Notes: a model not told the origin generated them from the letters alone. Counted from the stretch's first letter, positions 22,543-35,410 are shown. The stretch: DNA of 64,000 nt from Sequoia sempervirens (GCA_007258455.2 VDFB02321297.1:1-64000), one strand, 5' to 3'. Numbers and translations are program-made.

Positions 22543-24240
22543 GTACACCAACATGTCCGCCAAACTCATATTCTCCATGTTCTTAAAATAAAGGATAGTT
22601 CAACATCACAAAATTTATTTGAACTAGTTAAGAAATATTTGAATGAAATTGGAGGTATGGATGACTTGAAAATTGCCAAAAAGTTGGTGTGTGTAGGTGC
22701 TGATGGAGTTGTAGTAATGCAAGGTCATAGGATCGATCTTTATGTAAAGTTACAAACTAATTGTTCACCGTACATGATTGGCATTCATTACATGGACCAC
22801 AAAATGAATTTAGCATTTAAAATTGTAAGCAAGTTTCCTACAGTATCAAAAGTTGAAAATCTAGGTTGCAAGCTCTATGCAGACTTCTACTAAAGTCCTA
22901 AAATGTTTTGTGGAATTTCAAAAAAATTCTAAGGGGATAACATGAGGAAACAAGCTTCTTAAGTATTTTGATACTAGATGGATCTCCTTGCATGGACCAA
23001 CGCAACGATTTTTTTCATAATATCAATCCTTGATTGGAGTAATGTATAAACATTGCAACACAATAGACAAAGCTCCTGACCTCTTACGCAGGTTAAGCGA
23101 TATAGAAACTCTTAACTTTAGTTGGTCTTCTCCCCATTCTAGATGAAATGAACAATCTTGTGAAGAAATCCCAAGAAAAAACTATGTATATCTATGAATA
23201 TACTAAACTACGTAGAATGACATGCATGACCCTCAATAATCTATCTCTAAATCTAATAGATTATCCATTTAAAAATACAAATTTTGTAAGTTGGCAGTTA
23301 ATTATAGACTTGAATAATCTTGAAAATTATTTACAGTTTAATGCAAGAAAGAAGTTATGTGTCTTTGTATGTGGATTTGAGATACCAATTCACTATTGTA
23401 CAATGGTTAGGCACTCTACCAAAGAAGTACCTCTTACAAAGGAAGATTTTAATGACATTTTTAAATCTGTAAGTGGTAATTTAAAATTTATAACAAGATG
23501 TATATCCTTAGAGATTTATGAATGATTCCCTAAGAATAAATACTTGAAGCCATGTCTATTATGTATCCTCAATTTTGGATGCCAGGCAACTTTCAGAACC
23601 CAAACTATTTTCATAAAAAAGTAATTACCTTGGTCAAACACTTTTTGAAAAGTTCATAATACAATGGATAGAAAATAGGAGGAATTATAAATGAAATTAA
23701 GCTTAGAGAACAAGATAAGAATTTTGCAATAAGTATGATTAACCAGGTTGACTCCATGGAGAATCCCATGGAAGCAAGATCACTAACAAGGGTTTGGGCA
23801 ACCTTTGGTCAGAGTGAAATATTGCGTGATTTTTTATCATAATATTTCAAGCTTGCTAATTTATGTCAAACAATGATTTTGGGGTCGTTGGAGGATGAGA
23901 GAGTTTTTAGTGCATTGGGGTTTTTGAAATCAAAGATAAGAAACAAACTAAAAAATAATTTGGAAAATTGCTTGAGGATTTTTACAACTAGGTACAATGT
24001 TTGAATTTTTCCTTTGAAAGGGCACTCATAGTTTGGAAGTCCATATGTGAAAGAAGAGGGTTGTGCAACACTTAAAATGTTAGTGGCAGTGACACAATGG
24101 ATGTTGAACTTGTGATGTAGTTGAGAAAACATACATAGGGAAAAGAAAATGAAGACTAGACTCAGAGTCAAGACAAATCTCAATCTCATCGTCGGAGTGA
24201 GGACCAAGATGTGATTTGGAAAATGGAAGTGATTTAGTAG
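22543..24240 (+). pseudogene. hAT-family (ZNF862-like) transposase, 3' part
   Basis: The frame within 22519-22893 gives LVKKYLNEIGGMDD, then KLVCVGADGVVVMQG (second catalytic Asp region), then MIGIHYMDHKMNLAF, where the group has H-C-x-A-H-R-T-N-L. An intermediate frame at 23148-23525 contains a long helical region ending ISLEIYE. The C-terminal hAT dimerisation block is at about 23870-24000: LEDERVFSALGFLKSKIRN. Stops and frameshifts throughout, so dead. No hAT terminal inverted repeats or 8-bp TSD could be placed, so domestication before decay cannot be excluded. Confidence 0.82.
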
Positions 24241-25203
24241 TTTTTAGTTATTTATATTGCATTTCATGAATCATATTCCAAACTATAGTTGATGATATTT
24301 TATATTGTATTCCATGAAATTATGAATCAGATTGAATAAATTAACATAATAATTTCATATTTTAATTGTCATAATGATAAGTTTTACATGCATTCAGTGA
24401 TTCATCATTCAAATAAATGCTTAATAATATATTAAAAATAGTAGTGTTGGCATTTCCAACTGATTATCCAAGTTTTCCTAAAGGTTAGCCACACCTTATA
24501 ATTGGAGACCTCAGGTCAATTGCCTATGAATGGGAAACAGATTGTATACCTTTCTCCCTTGCACTTTAGGCTCTGCATAACCTAGGAGGGTGGTCCTATA
24601 ACATCATTCAATCATATAATAGTTTTCTTGACCATGATTCCTTTGATAACATATTTCTTCACACTAGTATTTGAGAAGGTGGTGTAATTGGATAAATCAC
24701 CCTAGGGTCTCCTATATGCTTAATGCTTCCTTGCTAGCGTGGATTTGTGCATAAAACATAAAATTTGTATTAAAAAAAATGATTTTTGATTTGATATGTG
24801 ATTCTACATCAATCTTCAAACTTTATTAATTATTTTGATCAATCCTTTATTTGCAACAAAGTTAGAAAATGAAATATACTCCTACAATAGACCAACTCAT
24901 GGATTTTTATAACCTCACTGCCTTACAATGAGAAACCAAGAAAAGAACAACACTTATCACATTACTTATAAATAGCTATTGCATTCACACAATCTTTGAT
25001 GAATAATTGAAATCAATATTAATCCATTCCTTGAATAGAAGCTAATAGTTCAACATCCATAACACATGTTGTGATATGAGAACTTATAAATAAACCTTGA
25101 TTACTTTGAGTCAAAAGATAGTGAATACAATACTAGAGAGAAAGATAGGTCGATATTCAAAATTAAAGAAATGCATTAAGTATTTGAGTCATATGTTGTT
25201 ATG
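24241..25203. other. AT-rich spacer, nothing recognised
   Basis: 3' flank of the hAT relic. No frames, terminal repeats or RNA genes seen. It ends where the LTR-like repeat begins with TGTCACC. Confidence 0.5.
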
Positions 25204-25754
25204 TGTCACCAAAAAATTTATAGTTGAAATTTTTATGCTCACTTGAGTCCTAATGGGTTTTGGCTTGATTTTGTCTTGATTTAATGTAGTAATGTGGCTT
25301 AAACATTAAAACTATTATGTCTTGTGAAGGTGTTGTAAAGTGTTGTAAAACATTTCTACACTTTTCTAGACTCTATTCATTACAATTCACCTAAAAATCA
25401 CCTTTTCATCACTCACCTATTTCGAAGTGTTGTAAAGTGTTGTAATAAGATTTCAAACTTTTCTAGGCTTAATTTTATTAATTCAACCCTTTCTCATGTC
25501 TAAATGACCCCTTAATACACTTTCCGGTCATTTTTAAGTGTGTTTTTGAGGATATTCCCATTGGACAACTTTTAATGCCCCGAAATTCCCTACACCCACT
25601 TAATTTGCTTAAGTGGGACCAAGTCGCCCATAGGGGTGACTTAGTCCTTTTTGGCACAAAACTCAAAATAATTTTAAATTTCTAGTGGGATTTTGTCCTC
25701 TAACCCTTGAGGTCAGCCTATGATGTGTTACTTTTGGGAAATTTTAGTAAAATC

Positions 25755-25764
25755 AAGTATAAAT
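25755..25764 (+). promoter_or_regulatory. TATA box of LTR-like repeat
   Basis: TATAAATAAG, identical to the minus-strand site at 447-438 in the related copy. Confidence 0.55.
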
Positions 25765-25929
25765 AAGGGTTTTTCACCTCATTTTACATCTTCTAATTTA
25801 TTCAAGCAATCTTCCATCTCATATAATCATCTCTTGCACTCATTAAACATTCAAGCAAATCAAGCATTGTTAAGTCAAGCTATTGGAGTTCTTCATTGCA
25901 TATCTTCAAATTTGAGCATCAATGATGTG

Positions 25930-26094
25930 GTAAGTTTATGACATTTGCATTTGCATGTTATCTATTTATCATACTCATTTCATTCCATTTCATTGTTTAG
26001 GGTTTGATTACCAAAGTGGGGTTTGACTAAGGCAAACCCCTATTCTCTAACCCTCAACCATTTTCCCCCTTTTGCATGAGAATTTTGTATGCAG
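25930..26094 (+). other. Putative LTR-leader intron with hairpin
   Basis: GTAAGT donor-like site at 25930. The hairpin (26018-26040) has perfect 8-base arms GGGGTTTG and CAAACCCC with loop ACTAAGG. A C/T-rich run and TATGCAG follow at 26088-26094. Length 165 bases, against 154 in the copy at 283-130. Confidence 0.45.
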
Positions 26095-26709
26095 ATTTGT
26101 CAAGCAATAGGTGTTGAAAAGTGATCAAAAAGTGCATCAAGTCATTCAAGTCAACATCATCCTATTTCAAGCTTGGAGAGACTTTCTGCCCCGTTTTCTG
26201 TAGAATCAAGTACAAACACCTATCAGAAAAGGAAGTGCAGACTCGAGACTACAAGATTTTGTCCTGAATTTCCCAAAATCTACAGGAGGACTCAGTCACC
26301 ACTAGGGGTGAATTAGTCCTGCTTCCGGGCCTGAAAAATTATTTTGACATTTCTGAACACCCATTTAGCAGATTCTCATTCTAGTAAAGTTTCCCGAAAC
26401 TAGGACTAAGTCACCCATCCTAGCCTAAGTGTTCCTGCCAACATTTCAGTTAGCTTTTTTAGGATTCCAAAATCTTTCAACATCAAACTTTTGATTCCAG
26501 GTGCACCTCTTCCATTCTATTCTATTATTTCATCATATAGTTGCATTTCTTAAGTATTTCTGCATATCACATTTTCTTTTCTAGCACTTTACATTTTCAT
26601 AGTTTTGCATCATTAGATTACTTCAAATTCAGATTAGTGCATTAGTACATCTTAATTAGACATAATACACCTCATTTAACATAGTCTTGAGTGTAAACCC
26701 TTGCATTTT

Positions 26710-27429
26710 GGACACCCCTTTCCATCCCCTTTCTCCTTTTAGGTGAAAAACCCTAGGAGGAGCAAAGCATTGTGAAAGGGAAAACCAAAATCATCGTTTA
26801 CATGTTACTACAGAGAAAAATTACAACATTTCCTATTTGTGCTATAAAATAGCTTAAACTGTGCAAAAAGAGTGTACATAGATGAAAGATCAAAAAATCA
26901 TAACCCTTTAAATGAGGCTTGAGATTCCCATTTATAACATAAGGGAAGAAATAAGCAAAGAACCTCATCCACCACATGGATACACAAAATACAAAATTCT
27001 AACTAGTGGCATTTAAACCATCGATCAGAGACCACATATAAAGATTTACAGGAAGCTGGTGGAAATTATTTAGTGCATCCATAACATCAATGTTGAGTTC
27101 TCCAAGGAAATATTTGTAGTCTGGAAGGATTCTTTTGAAATTTGGTCAACAAATGCATACCGCAATTACACCTTGTTAGTGAGATCCAATTGAAACAAAA
27201 CTCAAATCTCCCAAATCACCCTTTGTCAACCACCTTTATTGACTCTATGCAAGTCTTCCATAATAAAAACTGACTAATCTTGAAATGAATCATTTCTGAA
27301 AAATATCCAAGAGTTACTTGGAACCATGTCTAGTTATGACCTTTCTGACAACCAAAATCTCAGACAAGAGGCATAGGAATAAATACATGGAACAATTCAT
27401 AGGTCGGGTAAACAATTATACTTTTCATT
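26710..27429. other. Non-coding stretch, probably 3' flank of minus-strand gene
   Basis: No supported frame. It follows the C-terminal end of the unrecognised minus-strand gene, so it may contain its 3' UTR. A repeat edge near 26780 is possible. Confidence 0.4.
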
Positions 27430-28373
27430 CTATGCCTTAAACATACTCTCAAAAGGCCATTCATGAGCTAAGAGCATATCCATATTGTACAAATATTGAT
27501 GATACTTGGCATCAAGTATCGCGCTGGCCTCTCTACAAAAAAATTCTATACTATGATCTACATTGACCAACTTGTCTGAATAAGAATTAAGTTCATTCAT
27601 ATCAACTTTGTTGTCTTTGCAAATCACGAGTAGAATTGTGGGGATTACAATACTGAAACTATCCTTCCACTTTCCTAAGGTCTTTAACTCCCCATTATCT
27701 TCTAACATGTGAGGTACAACCTTGTTATCAATATTTACAAAATAGTTCAACTTTTCTCATGCAGCCTCAATTACACCTTCCATATACCCTTGCACATTTC
27801 ATGCCATCTCAAGACAATATTAAAGGTAAGAAGGATACAAGGTGGGGAATTAGATGTGTTTGAGGATCCCTTATACATACATTCCAAAGATGTAAATCTA
27901 GGATTCCATTTATCAAATATACACTTGAACCGATCTTGATCCTCATTTACTCTAGCAATAACACCTTTGAAATTCACATATGACACATGGGCAATTTCTA
28001 GCCTTCTTAAGATCTTAGATAGTCTGTGTTTCAGGATGCATGTTGCTATGCATACATCTTCATTTTGTTGAATCTCTAGAGCATTTTTTAAATGCTCTTC
28101 CAACATTTGAATCTTTTCCTTAAGCTCTTCATTCTCAATCATCACATGAGTAGGGGTAACTATAGAGGAGGAGCTTGCTCCCTACATACTTGCGAGAAGA
28201 GATGTTTTTTGAGCCAACAATACCTACTGCTAGTTGTAATCTCCCATGAGATCAATATGTTCCTTCAATAATGCATTAATTTTGCAACCTTTGAATAGTA
28301 GCTTCATTAAACTTGGCAACATCTACCACTAATGCAACAACTTCATGGGAATGGGTGTCAGAAACCCTCTTTA
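27430..28373 (-). pseudogene. Unrecognised minus-strand gene, C-terminal part
   Basis: Minus-strand frames 28145-27771 and 27750-27430 are one protein apart from a few stops. The first starts in a coiled coil (IENEELKEKIQMLEEHLKNA) and has a Cys/Trp-containing middle (FDKWNPRFTSLECM). The second is acidic, ending HEWPFESMFKA. Upstream (28373-28146) a further open stretch includes KRVSDTHSHEVVALVVDVAK. Here a gypsy element inserted (TSD CAATC), and coding continues beyond 42570. No known domain recognised. The repetitive setting suggests an ORF of a mobile element or an amplified plant gene. Confidence 0.6.
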
Positions 28374-28378
28374 CAATC
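28374..28378. repeat. Target-site duplication CAATC (left)
   Basis: CAATC directly before the LTR start TGTAGAC; matched at 42565-42569 after the far end. Confidence 0.85.
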
Positions 28379-29390
28379 TGTAGACACTGAAAAATGTCCT
28401 AGGCATGTGAACACTATTTTTCCTCATCAATTCCCTTTCTTTCCCACATAATTGAATAATTTTAATTATTTGATTATTGCCTAAAGTCACATTTATCTAT
28501 TAATCTTAAATAATTTTAATTATTTAATTAATTAATTTCTTTCCTTTATTCTTCTTTGATTAATTAAATAAATTATATTTATTTAACTACATCACTAATG
28601 TCCCCTTCTCTCTATAATTAAAGAAATGTTTTAATTATTTAATTATTCATTAGCATCTTCTATAATTAAATAAATTTATTTATTTAATTATTTACTAATT
28701 TGTCCTTTTCCTCCACTTTTAAATTAAATTATTATTTAATTAAAAATTCAACTTTCCCTCTTCTTCTATAATTAAATAATTTTTTTAATTATTTAGTTAT
28801 TCACTTTCCCTCCTAAATTAAATAATTTTATAATTATTTAATTTATTCTAGCCACCTCTTTTTCTATGTCAAATCTTATCTCCTTTCTCATTTAATCTCC
28901 ACCCTTGATTGAATTAATTTATAATTCAATCTCAACCATCCATCCTTAATCAAACCCTATCTTTTCCCTAATTTTTCCCTATCCCTATTTCATTGCTTCT
29001 CAAGCAATTTTGGCCATTGATTTTCATGTCATATTGGCTTTTAATCCTATCCCTTCATTCAAAATTGGTTTTCTATAAAAGAGACCTCTAATTGTCATTT
29101 CAACCCTATTAAGTTCAAGTATATTCAAGGAGACAAGTACAATCTTCAATATTTTTATATCATTATCACTAGGATTATTGTTGCATACTCAAAATTTGAG
29201 GGCAATAAAGCATATAAAGTAAGATGGAGAAGGACAATGGAGGTGAATCAACCATAACATAGGAATATTGGTAATATTGCTTCACATTTTATGTTTCTAT
29301 GTTCATTTGTGCTTCATTGTTGGTTTAGGGGTTTTAGGGTTTGATTTTTATTGATTCATGCCTTGTACCTTAATTTTACCCTATTATACA
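28379..29390 (+). repeat. 5' LTR of gypsy element (1012 bp)
   Basis: Starts TGTAGACACTGAAAAATG and ends CTATTATACA. Collinear with 41158-42125. It contains dense AATTAAATAATT-type inverted repeats (28440-28860). Confidence 0.93.
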
Positions 29391-29411
29391 TTGGTGAAAC
29401 TAATGTGAACC
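29391..29411 (+). other. Primer-binding-site candidate
   Basis: TTGGTGAAACTAATGTGAAC directly at the LTR end. The copy at 42126 reads TTGGTAAACTCGACATGAAC; together with 13550 and 50915 this suggests the ancestral string TTGGTGAACCCGACATGAA. Confidence 0.65.
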
Positions 29412-32400
29412 AATCGGATTTGATTTTAAGAAATTTTAAGTTTTAGGCCCACAACTCATCTATAAGGCCAAACAATGTATTTGAGAGACAACATGACACA
29501 TTTGTGGTAGGACATGATGCATTCGATAGATTTCACAACGTATTTGTCAGAACAGAACACTACATTTGTAGCACTGAGAGCTACATTTGCTTAGCTATAG
29601 GGCACATCATTTCATTAGTCTATTTTCATGATTTTTTGTCATTTCTTGGATTTCTGCTTTTTATTTTCACATCTTGATAGAATAATTGCATTATTTCCAT
29701 TTCAATATTTTCCATATTTGAGTATTTTTGTAGCCTTCGGGTTATGAACTACATCTATTTCGACTGTGAGTTGCAGTCGTTGTCTGGTGCACCATAGTTG
29801 CTATCTGGATCATCGCAGTCACTTTTTGGTTCGCCACAGTCACCCTCTAGTTCACTGCAGTTGCCCTCTGGTTCGCTACATCTATTCTAGAACAGTGAGC
29901 CACATCTATAACATTTTGAGCCTTATTTTCCTATTATTATTAATTAGGGTTGCAATTAGGATTTTTCCATTTGGTAGAATAGAGGTTTTTGTGTTATTGA
30001 TATCTGGTTGGCAGCTTGTGGCATTCGTGGGGACAAGACTATTATCAAGACTACTAATCCATTTTCTTGTAGGGATTTATTTAGCTTTTATTTTTTAAAA
30101 TAGGAACATTTAGATTTTGGAACTTAAAAAAACCAAGTCTCTTTGCATTATCACACTTTCAATTTAGGACTTAAGAAGACCCAATTGTCTTTGCATTATC
30201 ACACTTTCAATTTGGGATTTAAAAAGAACCATTATTTTCTTTTTCTTGTGATCTTGTTTGTGTTTTGAGGTGTGTATGCTCTTCCATCACATGTTATATG
30301 ATCTTGGGAATAAAAAACACTTCTCAACACTTTCATTGTCACACCACACATTTGGTTTTCAAAAGTTAATGAACACTTGCTAGTGTGAGAAAATGCATGT
30401 GTATGCTCTCTCCTCACATTGTTATATGATCTTAGAGATCAAAAGCATTGTATTTGTATCACTTGTGTTATAACCATTTAGAAGGTCCTTCCCTTGAGAC
30501 ACATCCTAATGAAGAACTCATTGGCAACCCAAAGTGGTTTTTCCCTCGAGTCACTATATAAAAGGATAAGATGAAAGTCGAGTCCAAACTAGCATTAGCC
30601 TTTGCCATACTGTGCCAATCCAAAAGGGGAAGTACTCTCATGGTATTCTAAGTACCCAAGTAGGGTTGGTTAAAGCCTTAAGTGGCTTGTTGGATGCTCA
30701 CAAGGTGACAAGTCCCCGAGCAACGATTAGAAGATAATTAGTTAGAGGCCCACCCTTATTGATTGAGTTATTTATTGGTGTCATTCTCAGTGCAAAGGTG
30801 TAGCATCACACCTTGAAGTTACTCACTATATGGCTCCCTTGATATGAGACAAAAATCCTCGGCTTAGCATAAGCTACTTGTTTACTTGTAGCTTTCTGAG
30901 GAGAGGATGATTGGGTCATCCATCCAATCCTAGAGGCCTCTATCTATCCTCTCTCACAAAGACAAGAGTGTATACACCCCCTTTAAAGGTGTCCCTCTAC
31001 TTTCGTCGAAGGAGATTCCAAGTTGCGGGCCTGAAATTTGCTGCCATTGGCCATTGACCTTAGGGATAGGAAGTGTTTTATGTGTGTGAGGTTTTTTCAA
31101 ATTATGATTAGACCCATGGAAATTGGGGTGAATAACCCTTGAACATACACAACACTCACAAAATTTGGTCACTCAACAACCAAGACTTGTTTTTAGATTG
31201 TTTGTTGTGTTTGAAATCAAATTTCACAAAAAACCAAGATAAAAAATCAAACCAAAACATTCAAACTAGGGTCAAAGGAACTATTCACTGCATCTTCCAG
31301 ACTGCAAACCACTATCGCAAAAATAAAGCACCACATTTGCTAAAAATTCTGAACCACATTTGCAAGACAAAAAAATGCATTTGATAGACAATGAACAACA
31401 TTTTCTAGTTGACAACAATTTTGGAAAATTCTAGTGTGGTCTTATTTTGGATCAATTTTTGATAGTAATCATCTCATATGACTACAAACTTTCTCATCTT
31501 AGATCATTCATTTCACTTCATTAACTTAGGTTTTCATTAGTTTCATACACCTTAAGTTAAACCCTATGTCACTCATTAGTTGCATACACTCTTGCAAACT
31601 TTATACTAGAACTTATCATACTTTTGATTAGATCATTGTCACAAATTTAGGTTTCCTTATCCCTATATTTTCATCAATCAATCTTTTTCATTTAAGTTGG
31701 TCCTTTAAACTCATAAGTCTAGTTTGAGGTCCACTTTGTCAATCATCATCACTTTATTCTTTGTCCTTTTTAAGGTCTTGATAATCATATTTTCTACTTT
31801 GGACTATATTAGTTTGGTTAGTAACCTCTTCTTAGGTCCACAAAAGTGCTTAATCTTCATATCATAACTTTAGTCATACCACACCCTTTATCATAGCATC
31901 ACATTTGCATAGTTTAGTCTTAACCCTACCATATATTTTAGATCATAGTGACATTACCATATCTCAATTTTGTCTATTGTCACTTTGTGCCTTAATCTTG
32001 GCCATAGGTGCATCATCGTTTGGTATTCTTATATATTGAAAACCCCAAAAAAATAGCATAGTTGCATACCTTAGTCATAGTCCTACCATTTCATTATCAT
32101 TCCTTAGAATTCATATCCATTCATCAAATTTGCAAGTCTTATATGGTCCAAACGATATTATAAAGGAAAAGAAAAGAAATGGACTATACCAATGAAGATC
32201 CCTTTTTCAATCCTACTAGCAACATGAAGTTTGGGTCTTCATCCAATGAGACACCTAAGACACAATCATCATTTCCCAATCATTTTGAAAGGTTCACAAT
32301 AAAATAAATCCAAAGACCTCTAACTAAACAAGATATTGAGGCAGCAGCTCAAGACCCTAGTGTGGCATGGTTTGTAGATGAGATGGTAGCACAAGGCCCC

Positions 32401-33107
32401 CAACGATTCCTAGAAAAAATGTTACAAATTGGAGCTAAAATTCCTCATGGTTTTGATGTTAACACACTTTCCACAACACCAATAAATGAGACTACACAAA
32501 ATTAAGGACATAATCCATCTACTCCTAATCATACCATTCCACAAATACATACTACCATTCCATTAGGAGGGACATCACAAAATACCACGATAGTCAATGT
32601 GAAATCTTTGTTTGGAACACAAGGTTCACAAACTATGACACAACCCCCTAGCACTACATTTAACCCTTTTGGTTCATCATCTAATGCTATGGGTGCTTCA
32701 TTGTCCAACCCTTTTTCAATGGGTAGAAATAAGACAAATAACAAAATACAAATTTTTTACATCAATTGACCCAAGCTACAAACAAAAACGACACCGAATA
32801 CCAATTTGAACTCGAACACAAACACATCACAAGGTCCTACTAAAAGTATTCCCCTACATCGAAAAAACCCAAGGTCCTTTTCAACAATATGGTAACCAAA
32901 ATTCACATGGATAAACAAGCTCAAGCCCATGACAAATGCAATTCAATATGAATGCTCCAAACATCAACCATCTTCCAAATTTCACTCCCAATATCCAAAA
33001 CCAAATTTCTAACTTTCACCCATAACATTCCAAACCAAAACCCATCACATGCATTTGCGACCAAAACCAATTCATCCACCCAAAATATTGGATTGCAAAA
33101 CTAAAAT
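29412..33107 (+). other. Gypsy 5' leader, non-coding
   Basis: About 3.7 kb without a supported gene. 29480-29600 has recurring CATTTG words every 20-30 bases; similar words recur at 31325-31390. 29765-29890 is a degenerate repeat of about 22 bases (tcgccacagtcaccctctgg type) that creates a fortuitous C/H/S-rich frame. 32180-33100 is N/T/P-rich in translation on plus and probably belongs to the gag N-terminus, broken by stops. Confidence 0.6.
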
Positions 33108-33990
33108 ATGGGCCCATATCATAATGCAGTTGAAAAAGTAGTGGACACATCCTTGACTCAAGTTGATGTCTTGACAAACCAAATGCTTACACTACAAATA
33201 AAAGTGGACAACATGAAAATATCGAAAAAGAAAAATTACTCCACACAAAAGTTATGTCCATACCCTTTTGACAAGAACATATACATGCCTCCATTTCCTC
33301 ACAACTATGTTATTCCAAATTTCACCAAGTATAGAGGAAAGGGAAGCTCCATTGAACATGTGAGAGTGTTTCACATAGATTGCATAGACATCACATTTGA
33401 ACATACATACTTAATGAGACTATTCCCAAGGAGTTTCATAGGACAAGCACTCGAATGGTTTGCAAAAGGGGAACTTAAAACTTTCAACAAGAATCAAAAT
33501 GCTCAAAATGCCTCAAATGACAAAAATAAGTATTGGGCTCATAATAAGAATGTCACAAGTGACGAAGTTATAGACATCAAGGAAATACAAAAAGTTGGTC
33601 CCACGATTACCCTTAAGGGACCTAATCCATCAAATAACCCACCACATGTCCCTAATAAAACAACAAATGCCATCCAAAATAACCAAGGACATGCACCTCA
33701 AAGAAGCTTTCCACCAAGACACAAATACACTCCTTTAGGGGAGCCTGTCGAATTCGTCCTAAAACAACTTTTGTAGTCTAATGTCATACAACTTCTAGAG
33801 GTGAAAAATTATGACCCAGGGCCTTTCAAACCCTCGTGGTGGGATGATAATTTGTTTTGTGATTATCACCGTACTAAAGGACACAAAACTTGATCATCTC
33901 GACAACTCAAAAACATAATCCAGGACCTTATTGAGAATGGTGTCATAGAGGTAGATAACAAACAACCAACCTCCAATAGTGACCATACCA
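33108..33990 (+). pseudogene. Gypsy gag
   Basis: Capsid protein of the element. In the 222-codon frame 33108-33776, residues 60-125 match the retrotransposon gag core: PNFTKYRGKGSSIEHVRVF, then YLMRLFPRSFIGQALEWFAK. Normally another 150 or so residues separate this core from the tail, so an internal deletion is likely. After the TAG at 33774 an open stretch reads CDYHRTKGHKT (33857-33890), a degenerate knuckle, then LKNIIQDLIENG, as in Tat-type gag C-termini. Confidence 0.88.
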
Positions 33991-34489
33991 TTTTTTAAAA
34001 TCATTTGCATGACCATGGGATAGGGAAAGCCTCCAATTTGGGTACAAAGACCAACAACCAAGCTAACTTCACCCGTGTTGCCTATGACTATACTATAAAT
34101 TATATTCGAGCCTCAAATAACAATGTTAATACCATTACCATCAAGAAGCCACTAAAATGTGTAGTCACAATGCGACAAAAAAGGTGACCCTACAAGGTGC
34201 TTCCCCTAAACAACAACAAAAATCCCAATATAATCTACTATACCACTTAGGGAAGACACCTACGCAAATATCTATCCTTGAGCTACTTCATATATCTCCT
34301 GATCACAAAGCTATTTTGGACAAAGCATTTCAAGACACTTTTGTGCCTACTGACCTTGATGCCAATCGATTCCAAGAAATGGTGGGATACTTAACCAACA
34401 ACCACCATGTCACCTTTTCTGACCAAGAATTCTCATCACAAAATCCCAACCATAACAACACTCTACACCTAGAAGTCTATGTTAATTAA

Positions 34490-34870
34490 CATAAAATCAT
34501 GAGTCCTGGTAGACAGTGGAGCGGGATTGAACATTTGCACTCTAAAAATGGTTACAACATTAGGTTTCTCTGAAGCTTGTGTGGATACAATAAAGAGAAT
34601 TATCATAAGGGCTTATCACAATGAAGAGTGCTCTTCCAAGGGTGTCATATCATTACCTATTAGAGTTGGGCTTGTCGTATTGGATACTGCATTCCAAGTG
34701 TTGGACTTAGATCTCCCCTATAACATTCTCCTTGGCTGACCATGGATTCATGCCATGAAGGCCATTCCATCCACCTACCATCAATGCTTAAAGTTTCCCC
34801 ACAACAACATTGAGATAAAAATATTTGGCAATCCTGAACCTTTCTAGTATTGTAGCAATCTAAGAGGAAC
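34490..34870 (+). pseudogene. Gypsy aspartic protease
   Basis: Retropepsin that would process gag-pol. The active site VDSGAGLNICTL begins at 34509 (catalytic Asp codon 34512-34514). The second conserved block is DLPYNILLG, stop [18 protein letters not shown] (34701-34780); the TGA replaces the usual Arg of LGRPW. Upstream, 34157-34489 and 34005-34187 are N-terminal linker frames. Confidence 0.88.
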
Positions 34871-35156
34871 ACCCGAATAGCAAGTTCCAATCAATTAGGA
34901 AGCTTCATCATCCACTTCATCCCATTACATCAGTCCCTCCACCTTAACCAAAGCATCTAGTTCCAAAACTCCATCTTTTGATCCCAATATCTAGGTCCAA
35001 GATAAGGGGTGTGGAGAGTATCATATGAAGACATCCTATTATATCAATAAATTACCTACACCACCAAAATCCTATGGTAAACTATCAACTATCAAAAAAG
35101 AATCCAAGGTCACTATATGAGCATCTCCCACCACAAATTTCACAAAATGGGGAGAG

Positions 35157-35410
35157 TTGAGTAAAGAAGTTATTAACGAAGAGGACATCACCACATGGTT
35201 ATATGAGGAAGAAGAAGATATCAAACCCAAGCAACTCCCAACCAAACAATACGGCAAAGGCTTTGAGATCATGAAACACAAAGGTTATGATGGACAGAGT
35301 GGACTTGGTTTACACAAAAATGGGATGACAGAACCTTTGCTACTATCCAAGTGACCAAAAAACATAGGGCTAGGGTATAAACCATTAAAAGTGGGTGCTT
35401 TCGAGTGAGG
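35157..35410 (+). pseudogene. G-patch module between protease and RT
   Basis: The frame 35157-35354 ends with GKGFEIMKHKGYDGQSGLGL then HKNGMTEPL, the glycine pattern of a G-patch (nucleic-acid-binding or helicase-activating domain). After one stop, IGLGYKPLK follows. The minus-strand gypsy at 49180-49270 has the matching NKQ-I--PLE and FKIGLGYHPTKSK. An acidic patch (YEEEEDIK) precedes it. Confidence 0.75.

Larger units (their letters stand above)
25204..26709 (+). repeat. LTR-like dispersed repeat, plus copy
   Basis: Relative of 1-1025 in opposite orientation. From TGTCACC it shows twin 'gtgttgtaaagtgttgtaa' blocks (25331 and 25427), the TATA box (25755), GTAAGT (25930-25935), a hairpin (26018-26040) and a GCAG (26091-26094). 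The 3' edge is uncertain: TTGCA at 26701-26705, followed by TTTTGGACACC, could be an LTR end and PBS. It is either a solo LTR or the 5' LTR of a truncated element. Confidence 0.6.

Noticed and set aside
29766..30098. 110-codon H/S/C-rich frame
   Set aside because: The first third is a 22-base degenerate tandem repeat in translation within a retrotransposon leader.
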